Assembly: GCA_965215165.1 (NCBI GenBank)
Contig: CBDCCX010000006.1
Location: 558,001-622,000 of the forward strand
Reading direction: 5' to 3'
DNA length: 64,000 nt
Origin: JANQRZ01 sp965215165
GTDB lineage: Bacteria; Bacteroidota; Rhodothermia; Rhodothermales; JANQRZ01
Below the pieces are notes generated by a model. That model was not told where the DNA came from. It worked only from the letters and a program-made list of their open reading frames with translations, and searched no databases. This document shows positions 49,441 through 60,200 of the stretch, in pieces. A program made the translations under genes and the position numbers. Position 1 is the stretch's first letter; each line of letters opens with the position of its first letter.

Positions 49441-49776
49441 ATGATCCGTCCCGCCACTCGTGCCGACTCCGACGCGCTCATGGCGCTCGCCGAGGCAGGC
49501 GCGCTGTTCACCGACGGGGTCTGGAACCTGTACCTCCTCGCGGTGGACCCTGCCCGTCAGGGGGGCGGGCGCGGGGCGGCCCTCGTCCGCTACGTGGAGG
49601 AGGCCGTCACGGCCGAGAGCGCCCGCATTCTGCTGATCGAGACCTCCGGGCTCGATCGCTTCGAGCGGACGCGGACCTTCTACCGCACGTGTGCCTACGA
49701 AGAGGAGGCCCGCGTGCGCGACTACTACGGGCCGGGCGACGATAAGGTGATCTTCTGGAAGTCGATGGCCGTATAG
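49441..49776 (+). CDS. GNAT family acetyltransferase, internally shortened
   Basis: This 111-residue GNAT starts at ATG 49441. It has the acetyl-CoA site LAVDPARQGGGRGAALV and the following helix and strands to the C-terminus (YRTCAYEEEARVRDYYGPGDDKVIFWK). The N-terminal part (MIRPATRADSDALMALAEAG) is joined directly to DGVWNLYLLAVDP. The usual 45 to 60 residues of the first helices and strands 2 and 3 are missing, without any frame break. The acetyl-CoA pocket is present but the acceptor side is probably damaged. It lies 279 bp from rpsU and 47 bp before rdgB; the rpsU-GNAT gap has no other gene. Confidence 0.72.
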   Translation: MIRPATRADSDALMALAEAGALFTDGVWNLYLLAVDPARQGGGRGAALVRYVEEAVTAESARILLIETSGLDRFERTRTFYRTCAYEEEARVRDYYGPGDDKVIFWKSMAV

Positions 49777-49823
49777 CAGCTTTGTGTTCACCCGATGCTC
49801 CTTCGCCCCGACGCTCCTGCGGT

Positions 49824-50417
49824 ATGAGAATCGTCCTCGCCACTCGCAACCCCGGCAAGCTCGCTGAGCTGCGCGCCCTCCTCGCCGACCTCCCGGTCGA
49901 GCTCGTCAGCGCGGCAGAGATCGACGGCGCGCCGGAGGTCGAGGAGGACGCACCGACGCTCGAAGGCAACGCGCGAAAGAAGGCACTCGCGCTCCACGCC
50001 CACACCGGTCTGCCCGCGCTCGCCGACGACACCGGGCTGGAGGTGGACGCGCTCGGCGGCGCACCGGGCGTCCGCTCCGCCCGCTTCGCCGGTCCCGATG
50101 CCGACGCCGAGGCCAACCGCGCCCGCTTGGTGGCAGACTTGGCGACCGCCGCCGACCGCCGCGCCCGCTTCCGCACCGTCCTCGCTTTCGCCGAGGCCGG
50201 CGAGGTGTCGTTCTTCGAGGGCGTCTGTGCGGGCACGATCACCGGGGCGGCGCGCGGCGCGAAGGGCTTCGGCTACGATCCGCTGTTTGAGCCCGAGGGT
50301 GAGACGCGCACGTTCGCCGAGATGCCGGCCGAGGCCAAGAACCGCGTCAGCCACCGGGGCGAGGCGCTGCGCGGGTTTGCGGCCTTCCTCCACGACCGGC
50401 TCTCGCAGGCAGGGTAG
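49824..50417 (+). CDS. rdgB: XTP/dITP diphosphatase (RdgB/HAM1)
   Basis: This 197-residue enzyme removes non-canonical purine nucleotides (XTP, dITP, ITP) by hydrolysis to the monophosphate. It opens with MRIVLATRNPGKLAEL, the first phosphate-binding loop, then ALADDTGLEVDALGGAPGVRSARFAG, KGFGYDPLFEP and the closing SHRGEALRGF. All are conserved family motifs. The start is ATG 49824, since the conserved sequence begins there; a start 14 codons upstream would overlap the GNAT stop region. Same strand as the GNAT gene. Confidence 0.95.
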   Translation: MRIVLATRNPGKLAELRALLADLPVELVSAAEIDGAPEVEEDAPTLEGNARKKALALHAHTGLPALADDTGLEVDALGGAPGVRSARFAGPDADAEANRARLVADLATAADRRARFRTVLAFAEAGEVSFFEGVCAGTITGAARGAKGFGYDPLFEPEGETRTFAEMPAEAKNRVSHRGEALRGFAAFLHDRLSQAG

Positions 50418-50422
50418 GGAGG

Positions 50423-50674
50423 CTATCCCTCAACGCGGAGGAGCACGGCGGCGGCGAGGTCGTCGCGCCACCGCTCTTCGTCGTCCGGCTCCAGCGGTTC
50501 CTCGGTGTCGGCGTAGACGGCGACCTCCCACGTGACCGTTCGCCTTGCGCCGCGCCCAGAGCCCCGCTCCACCGCCCATCCGTAGAGGGCGACCTGGACG
50601 TGCCGCTCGTCGGGGGACCGCACGTGAACGATGAGTCGCTCGCGGCGGCGGGCGCTGGTGGAATAGGTCTCCAT
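50423..50674 (-). CDS. Small hypothetical protein (83 aa)
   Basis: This acidic 83-residue protein starts at ATG 50674. It is predicted to be mostly beta-structured: ERLIVHVRSPDERHVQVALYG, then TVTWEVAVYADTEEPLEPDD. It has no signal peptide. It runs convergently into rdgB with a 5-bp gap. I recognise no family. Upstream are the 17-bp tandem repeats. Confidence 0.6.
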   Translation of the reverse strand: METYSTSARRRERLIVHVRSPDERHVQVALYGWAVERGSGRGARRTVTWEVAVYADTEEPLEPDDEERWRDDLAAAVLLRVEG

Positions 50675-50756
50675 CGGGAGCGGAGGTAGAGCGAACGGGA
50701 GCGTGAAGCGAGAGGCAGAACGGCCGGCGGAGGATGGGGATCCGTCTCCCTTCGGC

Positions 50757-50841
50757 CCTCGTCCGCGCACGGTCCTCGTCCGCGCACGGTCCTCGTCCGC
50801 GCACGGTCCTCGTCCGCGCACGGTCCTCGTCCGCGCACGGT
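50757..50841. repeat. Five perfect tandem copies of a 17-bp unit
   Basis: The unit CCTCGTCCGCGCACGGT is repeated five times without any mismatch at 50757-50773, 50774-50790, 50791-50807, 50808-50824 and 50825-50841. It lies between the divergent 83-aa gene and dtd, so it probably sits in the promoter region of one or both. Confidence 0.95.
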
Positions 50842-50878
50842 GGTAGCTTCCGCTTCCTCACCTCGCCGGCCGTCGCCT

Positions 50879-51331
50879 GTGGTTGCCCTCATCCAACGCG
50901 TTTCCGAAGCGAGCGTCGTCGTAGACGGGACCATAATGGGGGAGATCGGGTGGGGGCTCCTCCTCCTCGTGGGCGTGCACCGGGACGACACGGAAGCGGA
51001 GGCGACGTGGGTGGCGAAGAAGGTGGCGAACCTGCGCCTCTTCCCAGACGGTACCGGCCGGATGAACCGCTCGCTTCTCGACACCGGCGGCGAGGCGCTC
51101 GTGGTCTCGCAGTTCACGCTCTACGGCGATGTCCGCAAGGGCCATCGTCCATCGTTCGTCGCGGCCGCACCGCCTGCGCCCGCTGAAGCGCTCTACGAAA
51201 TGTTCGTCGCCGATCTTGGCCGCGTGCTCGGCAGGCCCGTGCCGACGGGGGTGTTCGGTGCGCACATGAAGGTCCGCTCGGTGAACGACGGCCCGGTGAC
51301 GCTGTGGGTCGAGAAGCGAGCCGGCGGCTGA
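50879..51331 (+). CDS. dtd: D-aminoacyl-tRNA deacylase
   Basis: Dtd hydrolyses D-aminoacyl-tRNAs and mischarged glycyl-tRNA(Ala). The 150-residue protein has the N-terminal VALIQRVSEASVVVDG, the catalytic SQFTLYGD motif near residue 78 and the Gly-cisPro element in VNDGPVTLW. The start chosen is GTG 50879, because the conserved protein begins with (M)VALIQRV. An ATG 39 bases upstream lies at the end of the tandem repeat and adds a Ser/Pro-rich tail. Short intergenic distance to the repeats suggests its promoter overlaps them. Confidence 0.94.
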   Translation: MVALIQRVSEASVVVDGTIMGEIGWGLLLLVGVHRDDTEAEATWVAKKVANLRLFPDGTGRMNRSLLDTGGEALVVSQFTLYGDVRKGHRPSFVAAAPPAPAEALYEMFVADLGRVLGRPVPTGVFGAHMKVRSVNDGPVTLWVEKRAGG

Positions 51332-51433
51332 GTGCTTAGAGGCTTTTCGGATTTGCAGTGAGAAGGCGAGAGCGAGTGAGAAACGCCGAGCCTAGCGACT
51401 CGCAACCCACGATTGGGAATCCTAAGCAGTCTC

Positions 51434-51985
51434 TCAGGGGGCGATCTCGCCGGAATAAACCTGGGCGACGCGGTCGTCCTCGAATAGGACGAGCAGGGCG
51501 AGGCCGGGCGTCTCGTCGCGGACGGCCTCGAAGCGCTGTCGGCGGTACGGGTTCGGATAGAGCTGCGCCGCCAAGCGCTCTTCGTTCATCCGGCTGAAGA
51601 AGAGCACGAGGGGGCGCTGCTGCCGCATCGAGAGCGTCGGCAAGGCGTCGTCCGAGCTAGGGGCAGCGTAGTCGGCGGCGGTGAGGGCGGCGAGGGAGTC
51701 TTCGACGGCGGCGAGGGCCTGGCCGCCGCGCTGCCCGAGGAGGTCCGGCGCGAGGGGCGCGTAGTCGAGCGCGACCATCTCCGGAGAGACTTCGATGGCG
51801 AGCGGCTCCGACGGGTCGAGGTGCAGCGCGGCGAAGCGCTGCACGGCGGGGTGGACCCGGAGCGCGGCGAACGCCCGCTCGTAGCGCGCGTCGACCCCGG
51901 CCTCGGACGGGGCGGGCGGGGGCGGTCCCGGAGCCGGTCCGCTGCATCCGGCGAGGAGGACGGCGAGGAACAGGAGCGAGCGCAT
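51434..51985 (-). CDS. Lipoprotein of unknown function
   Basis: This 183-residue protein has a signal peptide ending at Cys 14 (LLAGC), followed by a Pro-rich spacer (SGPAPGPPPPAPSEAG). The rest has mixed helices and strands (LAIEVSPEMVALDYAPLAPD, ETPGLALLVLFEDDRVAQVY). It lies 12 bp downstream of the methyltransferase gene on the same strand, so it is probably co-transcribed. No family is recognised. Confidence 0.75.
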   Translation of the reverse strand: MRSLLFLAVLLAGCSGPAPGPPPPAPSEAGVDARYERAFAALRVHPAVQRFAALHLDPSEPLAIEVSPEMVALDYAPLAPDLLGQRGGQALAAVEDSLAALTAADYAAPSSDDALPTLSMRQQRPLVLFFSRMNEERLAAQLYPNPYRRQRFEAVRDETPGLALLVLFEDDRVAQVYSGEIAP

Positions 51986-51997
51986 CGCGGGGCGAGG

Positions 51998-52516
51998 TTA
52001 GAGGAGGAGCGCGCCTTCGTGCCGGAGCAGCCACTGCTTCGAGCGGACGCCCGAGGCGAACCCCGTCAGCCCACCGTCGGCTCCGAGGACGCGGTGGCAG
52101 GGGACGACGAGCCGCACCGGGTTCTGCCCGACGGCCGCGCCCGCCGCCTGGTACCCGGTCGGCGTGCCGGCGGCCTCGGCGAGCGTGCCGTAGCTCACCG
52201 TCTGCCCGAACGGGATGTGCAGCAGCCGGTCCCAGACGGCGCGCTGGAACGCCGTCCCGCGCAGGTCGAGCCGGACCTCGAAGCGCGTCCGCCGGCCGGC
52301 CCAGTACTCGTCGAGCTGCTCGATCACCTCCAGGTTCGGCTCGGGGTGCGGGCGGATGTGGGCGGGGGCGAAGTGGTCGTGGAGCCAGACGGTGAAGTGG
52401 GCCTCGGTCTCGTCGGGGAGCGTGAGGCGGCACAGGCCGTGGCGCGTCGAGGCCGCGAAGGCCGTTCCGAGCGGCGTCGTGAACGGGGTCCAGGAAACGG
52501 TGTCGGCGGTGGGCAT
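51998..52516 (-). CDS. ogt: Methylated-DNA--protein-cysteine methyltransferase (Ogt type)
   Basis: This 172-residue protein removes alkyl groups from O6-alkylguanine by transferring them to its own Cys. The active site is VVPCHRVLGADGGLTGFASG near residue 135, with TAFQRAVWDRLLHIPFGQTVSYG as the DNA-binding helix-turn-helix part. An N-terminal ribonuclease-like domain is short. Ogt and the C-terminal half of Ada look alike; it lacks the Ada N-terminal zinc domain. The start is ATG 52516. Confidence 0.92.
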   Translation of the reverse strand: MPTADTVSWTPFTTPLGTAFAASTRHGLCRLTLPDETEAHFTVWLHDHFAPAHIRPHPEPNLEVIEQLDEYWAGRRTRFEVRLDLRGTAFQRAVWDRLLHIPFGQTVSYGTLAEAAGTPTGYQAAGAAVGQNPVRLVVPCHRVLGADGGLTGFASGVRSKQWLLRHEGALLL

Positions 52517-52624
52517 GGCGGGAAGATGCGGACCGCGAGGCAGGGAGGCGAGGGCAAAGCGTGGGATGCCGGAATGATAGCCCTGCGCCCCGTATGTTTG
52601 CCGCTCCACCTTCGATCCGTCGCC

Positions 52625-54280
52625 ATGCTTCGTGCCCTCGTTCTGCTCCTCTTCGCTGCGTGCGCTGTGCCGAGCGGGGCGCAGCCCACCGTTCTCCACC
52701 ACGCGCAGATCTACACCGTCGACTCGGCACAGCCCACGGCGGAGGCGCTCGCGTTCGAGGACGGGGCGATCCTCGCCGTCGGCACCGAGGCGGAGGTCCT
52801 CGCGGCCTATCCCGACGCCGAACGGCTCGATGCGGGCGGGCGCACCGTCGTTCCTGGCCTGATCGACGCACACGCGCACCTGATGAACCTCGGGGCGTCC
52901 CTGCTCCAGGCCGATCTCGTCGGGACGCGCTCGAAGGCCGAGGTCGTGGAGCGGCTGCAGCGGTTCGCAGCGGCGTTGCCGGACAGCGCTTGGGTCATGG
53001 GGCGGGGGTGGGACCAGAACGATTGGCCGGAAACAGACTTTCCCACCGCCGCCGACCTCGACGCGGCGTTCCCCGAGCGGCCGGTGTGGGTTACCCGCGT
53101 TGACGGGCACGCCGGCTGGGCCAACACGGCGGCGCTCCGTGCCGCCGGCCTCGACCCCGCGCAGCCGGCTCCACCCAACCCGGACGGCGGGGTGGTCCTC
53201 CGCGACGCCGAGGGGCGGCCGACCGGCGTGTTCGTGGACAATGCCGAGGCGCTCATCGAGGCTGTCGTGCCGCCCCCGAGTGGAGTCGAGCTGCAGCTGC
53301 GGCTGGAGCGCGCGCTCGCCGAGACGGCCCGCCACGGCCTCACCGGCGTCCACGAAGCCGGCCTCGACCTCGCCACCGTCGCGCTCTACCGGGCGATGAT
53401 CGACGCCGGGCAGTTTCCGCTCCGGCTCTACGGGCTCATCGGCGGGGCCGGCCCGACTCTCGACTATTTCTGCGAGACCAGTCCGCTCCTCGGCTACGGC
53501 GACCGCCTCACCGTCCGCGCGCTCAAGCTCTACCTCGACGGCGCGCTCGGCAGCCGGGGCGCGGCCCTCCTCGAGCCGTACAGCGACGAGCCGGGCAACA
53601 CAGGCCTGCTGCTCACGCCGCCGGACCAGTTTCGGGAGATCGTGGAGCGCGCGATGCGCTGCGACATTCAGATCGGCACCCACGCCATTGGCGACCGGGC
53701 GAACCGGATCGCGCTCGATACCTACGCTGAGGCGATCCGGACGACGGGCGGCGGGCCGGGCCGCCACCGGATCGAGCACGCCCAGATTCTCGCCGCCGAG
53801 GACCTCGCGCGTTTCGGCCCGCTCGGCGTGATCGCCTCGGTGCAGCCGACCCACGCGACGAGCGATATGCCGTGGGCCGAGTCCAGGGTCGGGCCGGAGC
53901 GGATCGAGGGGGCCTATGCGTGGCGGAGTCTCCTCGACGCGGGGGCGCGCTTGGCGCTCGGCTCGGACTTTCCCGTCGAGGCCGTTGCGCCGCTGATCGG
54001 GTTCTACGCCGCCGTCACCCGGCAAGACGCCGAGGGGCTCCCCGAGGGGGGATGGTCGCCGGGCCAGCGCCTCACCAGGGCCGAGGCCCTGAGAGGCTTC
54101 ACGCTCGACGCCGCCTACGCCGCCTTCATGGAGGACGAGGTCGGCTCCCTCGAACCCGGCAAACGGGCTGACTTCGTGGTCCTCTCGCGCGACATCATGG
54201 CCGTGCTGCCGGCAGAGATTCTAGAAGCGGAGGTCGTGGCGACCTATCTCGACGGCGTCGCCATCTTCGGCGGCCTCTAG
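52625..54280 (+). CDS. Secreted metal-dependent amidohydrolase (YtcJ-like)
   Basis: This 551-residue amidohydrolase starts at ATG 52625 with signal peptide MLRALVLLLFAACAVPSGAQ. Metal ligands are HAH in GLIDAHAHLMNLG, a Lys region (RALKLYLDGALGSRGAAL), His in IGTHAIGDRANRIAL, His in RHRIEHAQIL and Asp in LALGSDFPVE. The C-terminal end (GSLEPGKRADFVVLSRDI) is typical for the Amidohydro_3/YtcJ group. Substrate unknown; relatives act on cyclic amides. It overlaps the convergent giant gene by 4 bp. Confidence 0.92.
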   Translation: MLRALVLLLFAACAVPSGAQPTVLHHAQIYTVDSAQPTAEALAFEDGAILAVGTEAEVLAAYPDAERLDAGGRTVVPGLIDAHAHLMNLGASLLQADLVGTRSKAEVVERLQRFAAALPDSAWVMGRGWDQNDWPETDFPTAADLDAAFPERPVWVTRVDGHAGWANTAALRAAGLDPAQPAPPNPDGGVVLRDAEGRPTGVFVDNAEALIEAVVPPPSGVELQLRLERALAETARHGLTGVHEAGLDLATVALYRAMIDAGQFPLRLYGLIGGAGPTLDYFCETSPLLGYGDRLTVRALKLYLDGALGSRGAALLEPYSDEPGNTGLLLTPPDQFREIVERAMRCDIQIGTHAIGDRANRIALDTYAEAIRTTGGGPGRHRIEHAQILAAEDLARFGPLGVIASVQPTHATSDMPWAESRVGPERIEGAYAWRSLLDAGARLALGSDFPVEAVAPLIGFYAAVTRQDAEGLPEGGWSPGQRLTRAEALRGFTLDAAYAAFMEDEVGSLEPGKRADFVVLSRDIMAVLPAEILEAEVVATYLDGVAIFGGL

Positions 54281-57200
54281 CGCACGACGACCATGCGCTC
54301 GGTGGCGGTGAACGATCCGGCGCGGAGGCGGTAGAGATAGACCCCGCTCGCCAAGCCCGACGGCGAGCGGCGTCCTGTCCATACCGCCTTGTGGTAGCCC
54401 GCTTCCCGCGCCTCGTCCACGAGAACCGCGATCCGCCGGCCGAGCAGGTCGAACACCTCGAGCAGGACGTGCTGGTCCGTCGGCAGGCCGTACTGGATAG
54501 TCGTGACGCCCTGGAACGGATTGGGGTAGTTCTGCGCGAGCTGGAAGTCCGCCGGCACCGTTCCGTCGAACCCACTCGCGGCCTGCGCGAAGGCTTCGGT
54601 CCCGACGATGAGCTGCATCCGCGCCGCTCCCCCGCTGCCGTGACTAGCGAAGGCATAGCTGGGGTCCCGGCGCAGATCCGTCACCGTGCCTGCGGCCTCG
54701 TCCACGAGCCACACCACGAACGCTGGCGGCACATCGCCTAGCCTCTCGAAAGAGAGGGCGACCTCGTCCCGGATGTTGCTGCGAACGACGAGCGGCCAGG
54801 CGGCCCCGTCCTCGGTCACCGGGCGGGCGTCGACGGTGAAGGGGGCACCGCCGTCAGGAGCGGCGAACGAGACCGAGACGTACTCACCAATCGGCGGCGG
54901 CTCGTGCCAGTCGAGTGCGTCGTGCCCGTCGGCGGCAGCGGGGGCCACGAGGGCGAGGTTGTTGTCGTCCCGCGCCTGCTGAACCGCTGCCGCGATCCGA
55001 ACGGACCACGCCGGCTCGCGACTCGCGGCTTCGTCCTCGCCAGCCTTCGCGAGGGCCGGGCGGGCCGGGTCGGGCGAAGGGTCAACGACGAGACGGTCCT
55101 CGTCTGCCGGGACGAACAGGGCGTACCCCGTGAACGGCTCCATCGCCGAGGTCACGTTCTGCCAGGAGCCGCTGTAAGTCTGAAGCTGAGCCTCGGCACC
55201 GGACTCGAGGCGGACTTGGCCCACGGGCACGTCGAAGTTGAAGGGCGAGCCGACCAGGTTCCAGGCCCCGTTCAAGGGCATCGAGAAGGCTTCGTTGATG
55301 AGCGCCGTGCTCCCCGTGCCGGTATCGAACGTGCCCCCGTCGCGCGCGATCAGCCAGACGGCCTTGCCCGGCGTCAGGCTGATGCCGTCCGGCCCCTCGC
55401 GATAAGCCTGTCCGTCGGCCCCGTCAGCCGATTCGTCGCCCGCTGCACCTGGCGGCAGCAGCTCGAAGAGCCGCCACACCTCGTCGTCCGCCTCGCCGAA
55501 CTCGTCGAAGACGGCCGCTGCGCGCGCATCGTCCAGAGCCAGGGGGACCGAGATCAGGCGGTAGCCGGTCTGCGCATTCCCCGAGGGCAGAGGCTGCCCA
55601 TAGGCGAGTTGAGGGACGCCCACCGAGAGCGAGCGCCGGTCGGTCCGCTCCGGGCCACCCGCCGGGTTCTGGGCCTCCACGAAGTACTGGACGCCTTCCG
55701 AGGTGATGACGGAGCCGGGGATGGTCGCTGTATAGACGCCGCCCTCCTCACGCATCTCCGCCTCCGAGAAGCTGGAGGAGATGCCGGCTCGGTAGTTCAG
55801 GAACACGTCCCCCCCGTCGACGAGGTTGTTGACCTCGGCCTCTACGTCGACCGGCATTCCGACCTGCGGTTGGCTCGGGGAAACGGTTATGGGTCCGAAT
55901 GCGATGAGGGGGAGAGCGGGGTCTACCGTGACAGCGAAGGTCGTTTCTCCTTCGGCCATGTCATCGTCCGTGGCCGTCACCGAGATCGTCGCCCCCTGGG
56001 TGGTGCTCACCGTCCCTGGCGTCACGGTGAGCACCCTGTCCTCGCAAGTGCTCGCGCTCGCTATGCTGGGGTCGCTCGACGCGCACTCGAACGCGGTGAT
56101 GGTGCCGTCGTCGTCGAGGAAGGCGTCGTCGAGGTCGATCGTGAGCGGCTCGTCGCCGGACCTCAGCCGCTGTGGCGGGAGGCTCCCTCGCGGCGGCATG
56201 TTCTGCGGGACGACGCGGACGACGAAGGAGTCGGAGACCGGATCGTTGACCGAGTCGCTTGCCGTGATCCGGATCGTCTCGCCCTCGCTCTCGGTCGGAC
56301 TGACGCCAATGAGGGTGAGGAGGCTGTCTACGCGGATGGCGGTGACGGGCGGCGCTAGGCAATCGGGCGTGGGACTACAGGCCAGGCTGTACTGAAGCGC
56401 GTCGTCGTCCTCGAAGTGGTCGTTGAGGTTGATCTGGTAGGACTGCTCTACGGTGAGCGTGGTGTCTCTGAAACCGTTCGAGACGGGAGCGGCGTTGAGC
56501 CTCCGCCGGAGAGTGAGAGCTAGGGGGTCCCCGAGTGTGGGCATGCTGCCGTCGGTGCTCACGACGCGGTGGGACCACACCACCTCATCCTCGCCGGTGG
56601 GCAACAGCGAGAGCAACGTGTCCGAAGGCAGGCTGAGGCTTCGCTGGCTGCCGGTGCTAAACGACCGGATCGGGTCGCCGAAGGCTTGGTCATTCCGAGC
56701 GAGCTGCCAGACGTAGGCGACGCGGTTGGCGTCAGGGTCCGTAGCCTCGGTCCAGGTCACGACGAGGTCGTTCTGGCCCTCGCCCACCTCCACCTCGGCA
56801 CCGTCCGGCGGAGCGGTGATGGCCGAGGCGGTCGGTGCCCTCTGCCCCTCCTCGGGGAGGAGCTGGCCGCGCACGCTGAAGGTCCCCTCCGTGTTGGTCA
56901 GGAGGACGTAGAGTCGCTGGCCGAACAGGGTATTGCGCTCGTCGTCGTCGAGGAGGAAGGTGTTGTCGGCCTCGTCGAAGACGATGGGGTTCTCTGACTG
57001 CGGGGTCAAGGTGCGGAGCGTGTCCCCGGCCACCCCGGCGGCACCGATCCGAAGCTGGGCCTCGCCGAGGGAGCCTTCGAGGTCAGAGGAAAACGCACCC
57101 CCGACCCGAAGCGTGTCCTCGTCGAGCGTGGCGGTGATGGTACCAATCGCCTGGCTGTTCGACGGGGGGACGACGTTGAGGCCCCGAAGGCGCGCTTGGT

Positions 57201-60200
57201 ACACGGTGTCCGTCTCCTGGACCTGGATCTCGAAGGTGGTGCTGACCGTGCCACCGAACTGGTCGTCGGCCGTGACCGTGATGCGGGCGTCGCCTGGTTC
57301 CGAGCCGGGCGTCACGGTGAGGATGCGGCCACTTGTTCCCGTGCAGGCCACCGTCACATCGGCCGAGGCGTCCGGCTTCAGGACGCAGGTGAAGAGGAGC
57401 TGTTGCCCGTCGTCGTCGTCCTCGAAGATTTTGGTGAGGTCTCGGGGAAAAGGTGGGCCTCCGAGGAAAAGCGGCGGCGGGTCGATCGTGTCGACGAGCC
57501 GCGGCGGTGTGTTGACGACGCTGACCTCGACGGTGTCGCGGCCGATTCCACCGACGCCGTCGGCGGCGGTGACGACGACGCGAGCGTCCTCTTCCTGGCG
57601 GCCCGGCGTCACGAGGAGTGTTCGCCCGTCGCTCGTGCAGGTAGCCGTCAGGGCGGGCGTGCTGAGGGGCGCGCAGCTAAACGTGAGCGGGTCGCCGTCG
57701 GAATCCGTGAAGGCCGGCGGGTCCGTGAGGTCGATCCTAGCCGGGAAGCCGCCGGGGGCGAGGGCCAACGGCTGGAGGACCCCGGTGGTGATGGGGGAGA
57801 GGTTCACGGTCACGCTGAACGAGGTGGGAACCGGTGGGTTGACCCCGTCCGTGGCCGTCACGGTCACCGTCCCCACCGCGTCGGGCGAGGCGCTCATCGG
57901 AACGCGCACCGTCAGGGAGTCTCCGGCGACGGTGACGGAGACCGAGCTAGAGGACGCCGCCGCCGTGAAGACGAGGTCGTCGTCGTCCGGATCGTCGAAG
58001 AAGTCCGATAGGGTGAGCTCCAATGGGAAGCCACCGGCGGTCAGCGTGTCGCTCGGAATGGTGGCGACCACCCTGGGCGGCAGGTTGCCCTCCGTGACAG
58101 TGAGGGTGAACGTGCTCGTGGCGGTCTGACCGGCATCGTCCTCAGCCGTGACGGTGAGATCGGCTTGGTCTCCGCTGACGGCCGCAAATACGGAAACGGT
58201 TAGGATAGCTCCTGAGATAGAAGCCTCGACGACACCGACCGGGTCGATTTCAACGCTGTAGTTCAGTGGTCTCCCCTCGGGGTCGTTGAAGACGTTCGTC
58301 AGATTCACGTCGAGTCCTGAGTTTCCGATGCCCTGGTCGGCGATGGGCATCGGTACGGTCGGCGCGAGGTTGGGCACGGTGACCCTGAGTGCGTCGGTGA
58401 TGGCCGGGGTGCAGCCGTCGGCAGCCGAGACCACGACGGTGGCCTCGCCCTCGCGCAGTGCCCGCACGCTCAGCACGCCGTTCTGGATGGCGGCGCTGAC
58501 GACGCCGGCCGGCACCACGCTCTGCACCCGGAACGTCAGTGGGCTGCCGTTGGCGTCGCTGAAGACGTCGCCTAGGTCGAAGGTGCGGGTGCCGGTGAAC
58601 CCGTCGCCCAGGTCGGGCAGGGAGTCGCCGCGCACCGGGCGCTGGTCGATCTGAAACCCTGTGACGAACCCGTCGCCTGCGATATTCTTGAAGTCGATTC
58701 CGCTGCCGCCGCTGTAGATGCCGTTGTAGGCCCCGACAAGGGGGAAGCCGTCGTCCTCGGTCGACTCCGTCTCGCCGACGACGTAGACCCGGTCCCCGGC
58801 TAAGGCGAGACGCAGGGCCTCGTCGTGATCGCTGCCGCCGAGGTAGGTGCTGTAGCAGAGGTCGGTGCCGTCGTCCTGGTTGGGGTAGAGCTGCACGAAG
58901 AGCGCGTCGGTGGCACCGCCGAGCGCCTGGCCGCCACCCGCGATGGGGAAGTCAGTCGAGGCCGTCGCGCCGGCTAGGTAGACGGACCCGTCCGCGTCCA
59001 CGTCGAAACCGCAGAAGGGGAGCGGCACGCCGGGCGCGCCGCGCTCACCGCTCTCCTCCGAGCCGGTGCCGCCGAGGTAGGTACCGTAGGTCAACGCGCC
59101 AGACCCGCCGACCGTGGGGTCGAGTACGGCGACGAAGAGGTCACCCCCGAAATCCCGCGAGTCGCCCGGCGTGGGTCCGGCGTAGGTTGCGTCGAAGAGG
59201 ACGGCCGGGTCGGCGTCGGCGAAGAGATTGGTGGACCGGGTGTAGCCGCCGACGTAGATCTTTTCGTCGTGGAGGGCGAGGCCGCACGCGCCGTCGTACT
59301 GCGTTCCGCCGAGGTAGGTGGCATAGCTGAGGTCGTCCGGTCCGTTGTTGCCGAGGGTCAGGACGGCGACGAAGGCGCTGCGAATCGTGAGATTGTCAGG
59401 CTCGCGTGGATCGGTAAGGCCTGCGGCGGGGTTGTCGTCCTGGTAAGCGTTGGCGAGGGCTGCGCTGTTGGTGAAGAGGGGGTTTGTAGCGCCCTGGTCG
59501 GTACCGGTCGTCCCGACGATGTACACGTTGGGGACATCGCCGGTCACCGTTTCGTCATCGACCACGACGAGGTCCTTCGGCTCCTCGAAGAAAAACCCGC
59601 CGAGGAAGGTGCCGTAGGTGATCGCCGTCATGTCCGGGTCGAGCTGGACCAGAAAGGCATCGGCGACGCGGTCGCGCCCGTCGTCCTGGTAGGTGGACTG
59701 GTACGGGTTGCCGGATCCGCCGATGAGCGTCTCGAACGGGGAGTTGTCTCCACCTCGAGCGGAGATCGTGATGCCGGTCACGTAGACGCGGCCCTCGGAG
59801 TCGAGCGTGATGCTCCGGCCTCCGTCGTTGAAGTTGCCCCCGAGGTAGGTCGAGCGTTCGAGCATCGTGCCGTCGGTGCTCAACCGGGCGATGAAGGCGT
59901 CGCCGAAGACCCTATCCGTCCCGAGATTGTGCTCAGGCTGGATGGCCTGCGCGAGGGGGAAGTCCTCGGACGCGGTGATCCCTGTCACGTAGAGGGTCCC
60001 CACCGTCTGCTCCGTGCCCAGGGCGAGGTCGCGGATTTCGTCGAAGCCGCTCCCGCCGAGGTAGGTGGCGTAGATCAGCCCACCCGAACCGGCCGCAGGA
60101 TCGAGCTTGGCGATGAACGCATCGCCGAACCCGCCGGCATAGGTGGAGTCGTAGGCACCGACGGGGCGGAAGTCGGCGGAGAGCGTCCGGCCGGCGAGGT

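Noticed and set aside
50757..50841. CRISPR array
   Set aside because: Units are directly adjacent with no spacers and no cas genes lie nearby.
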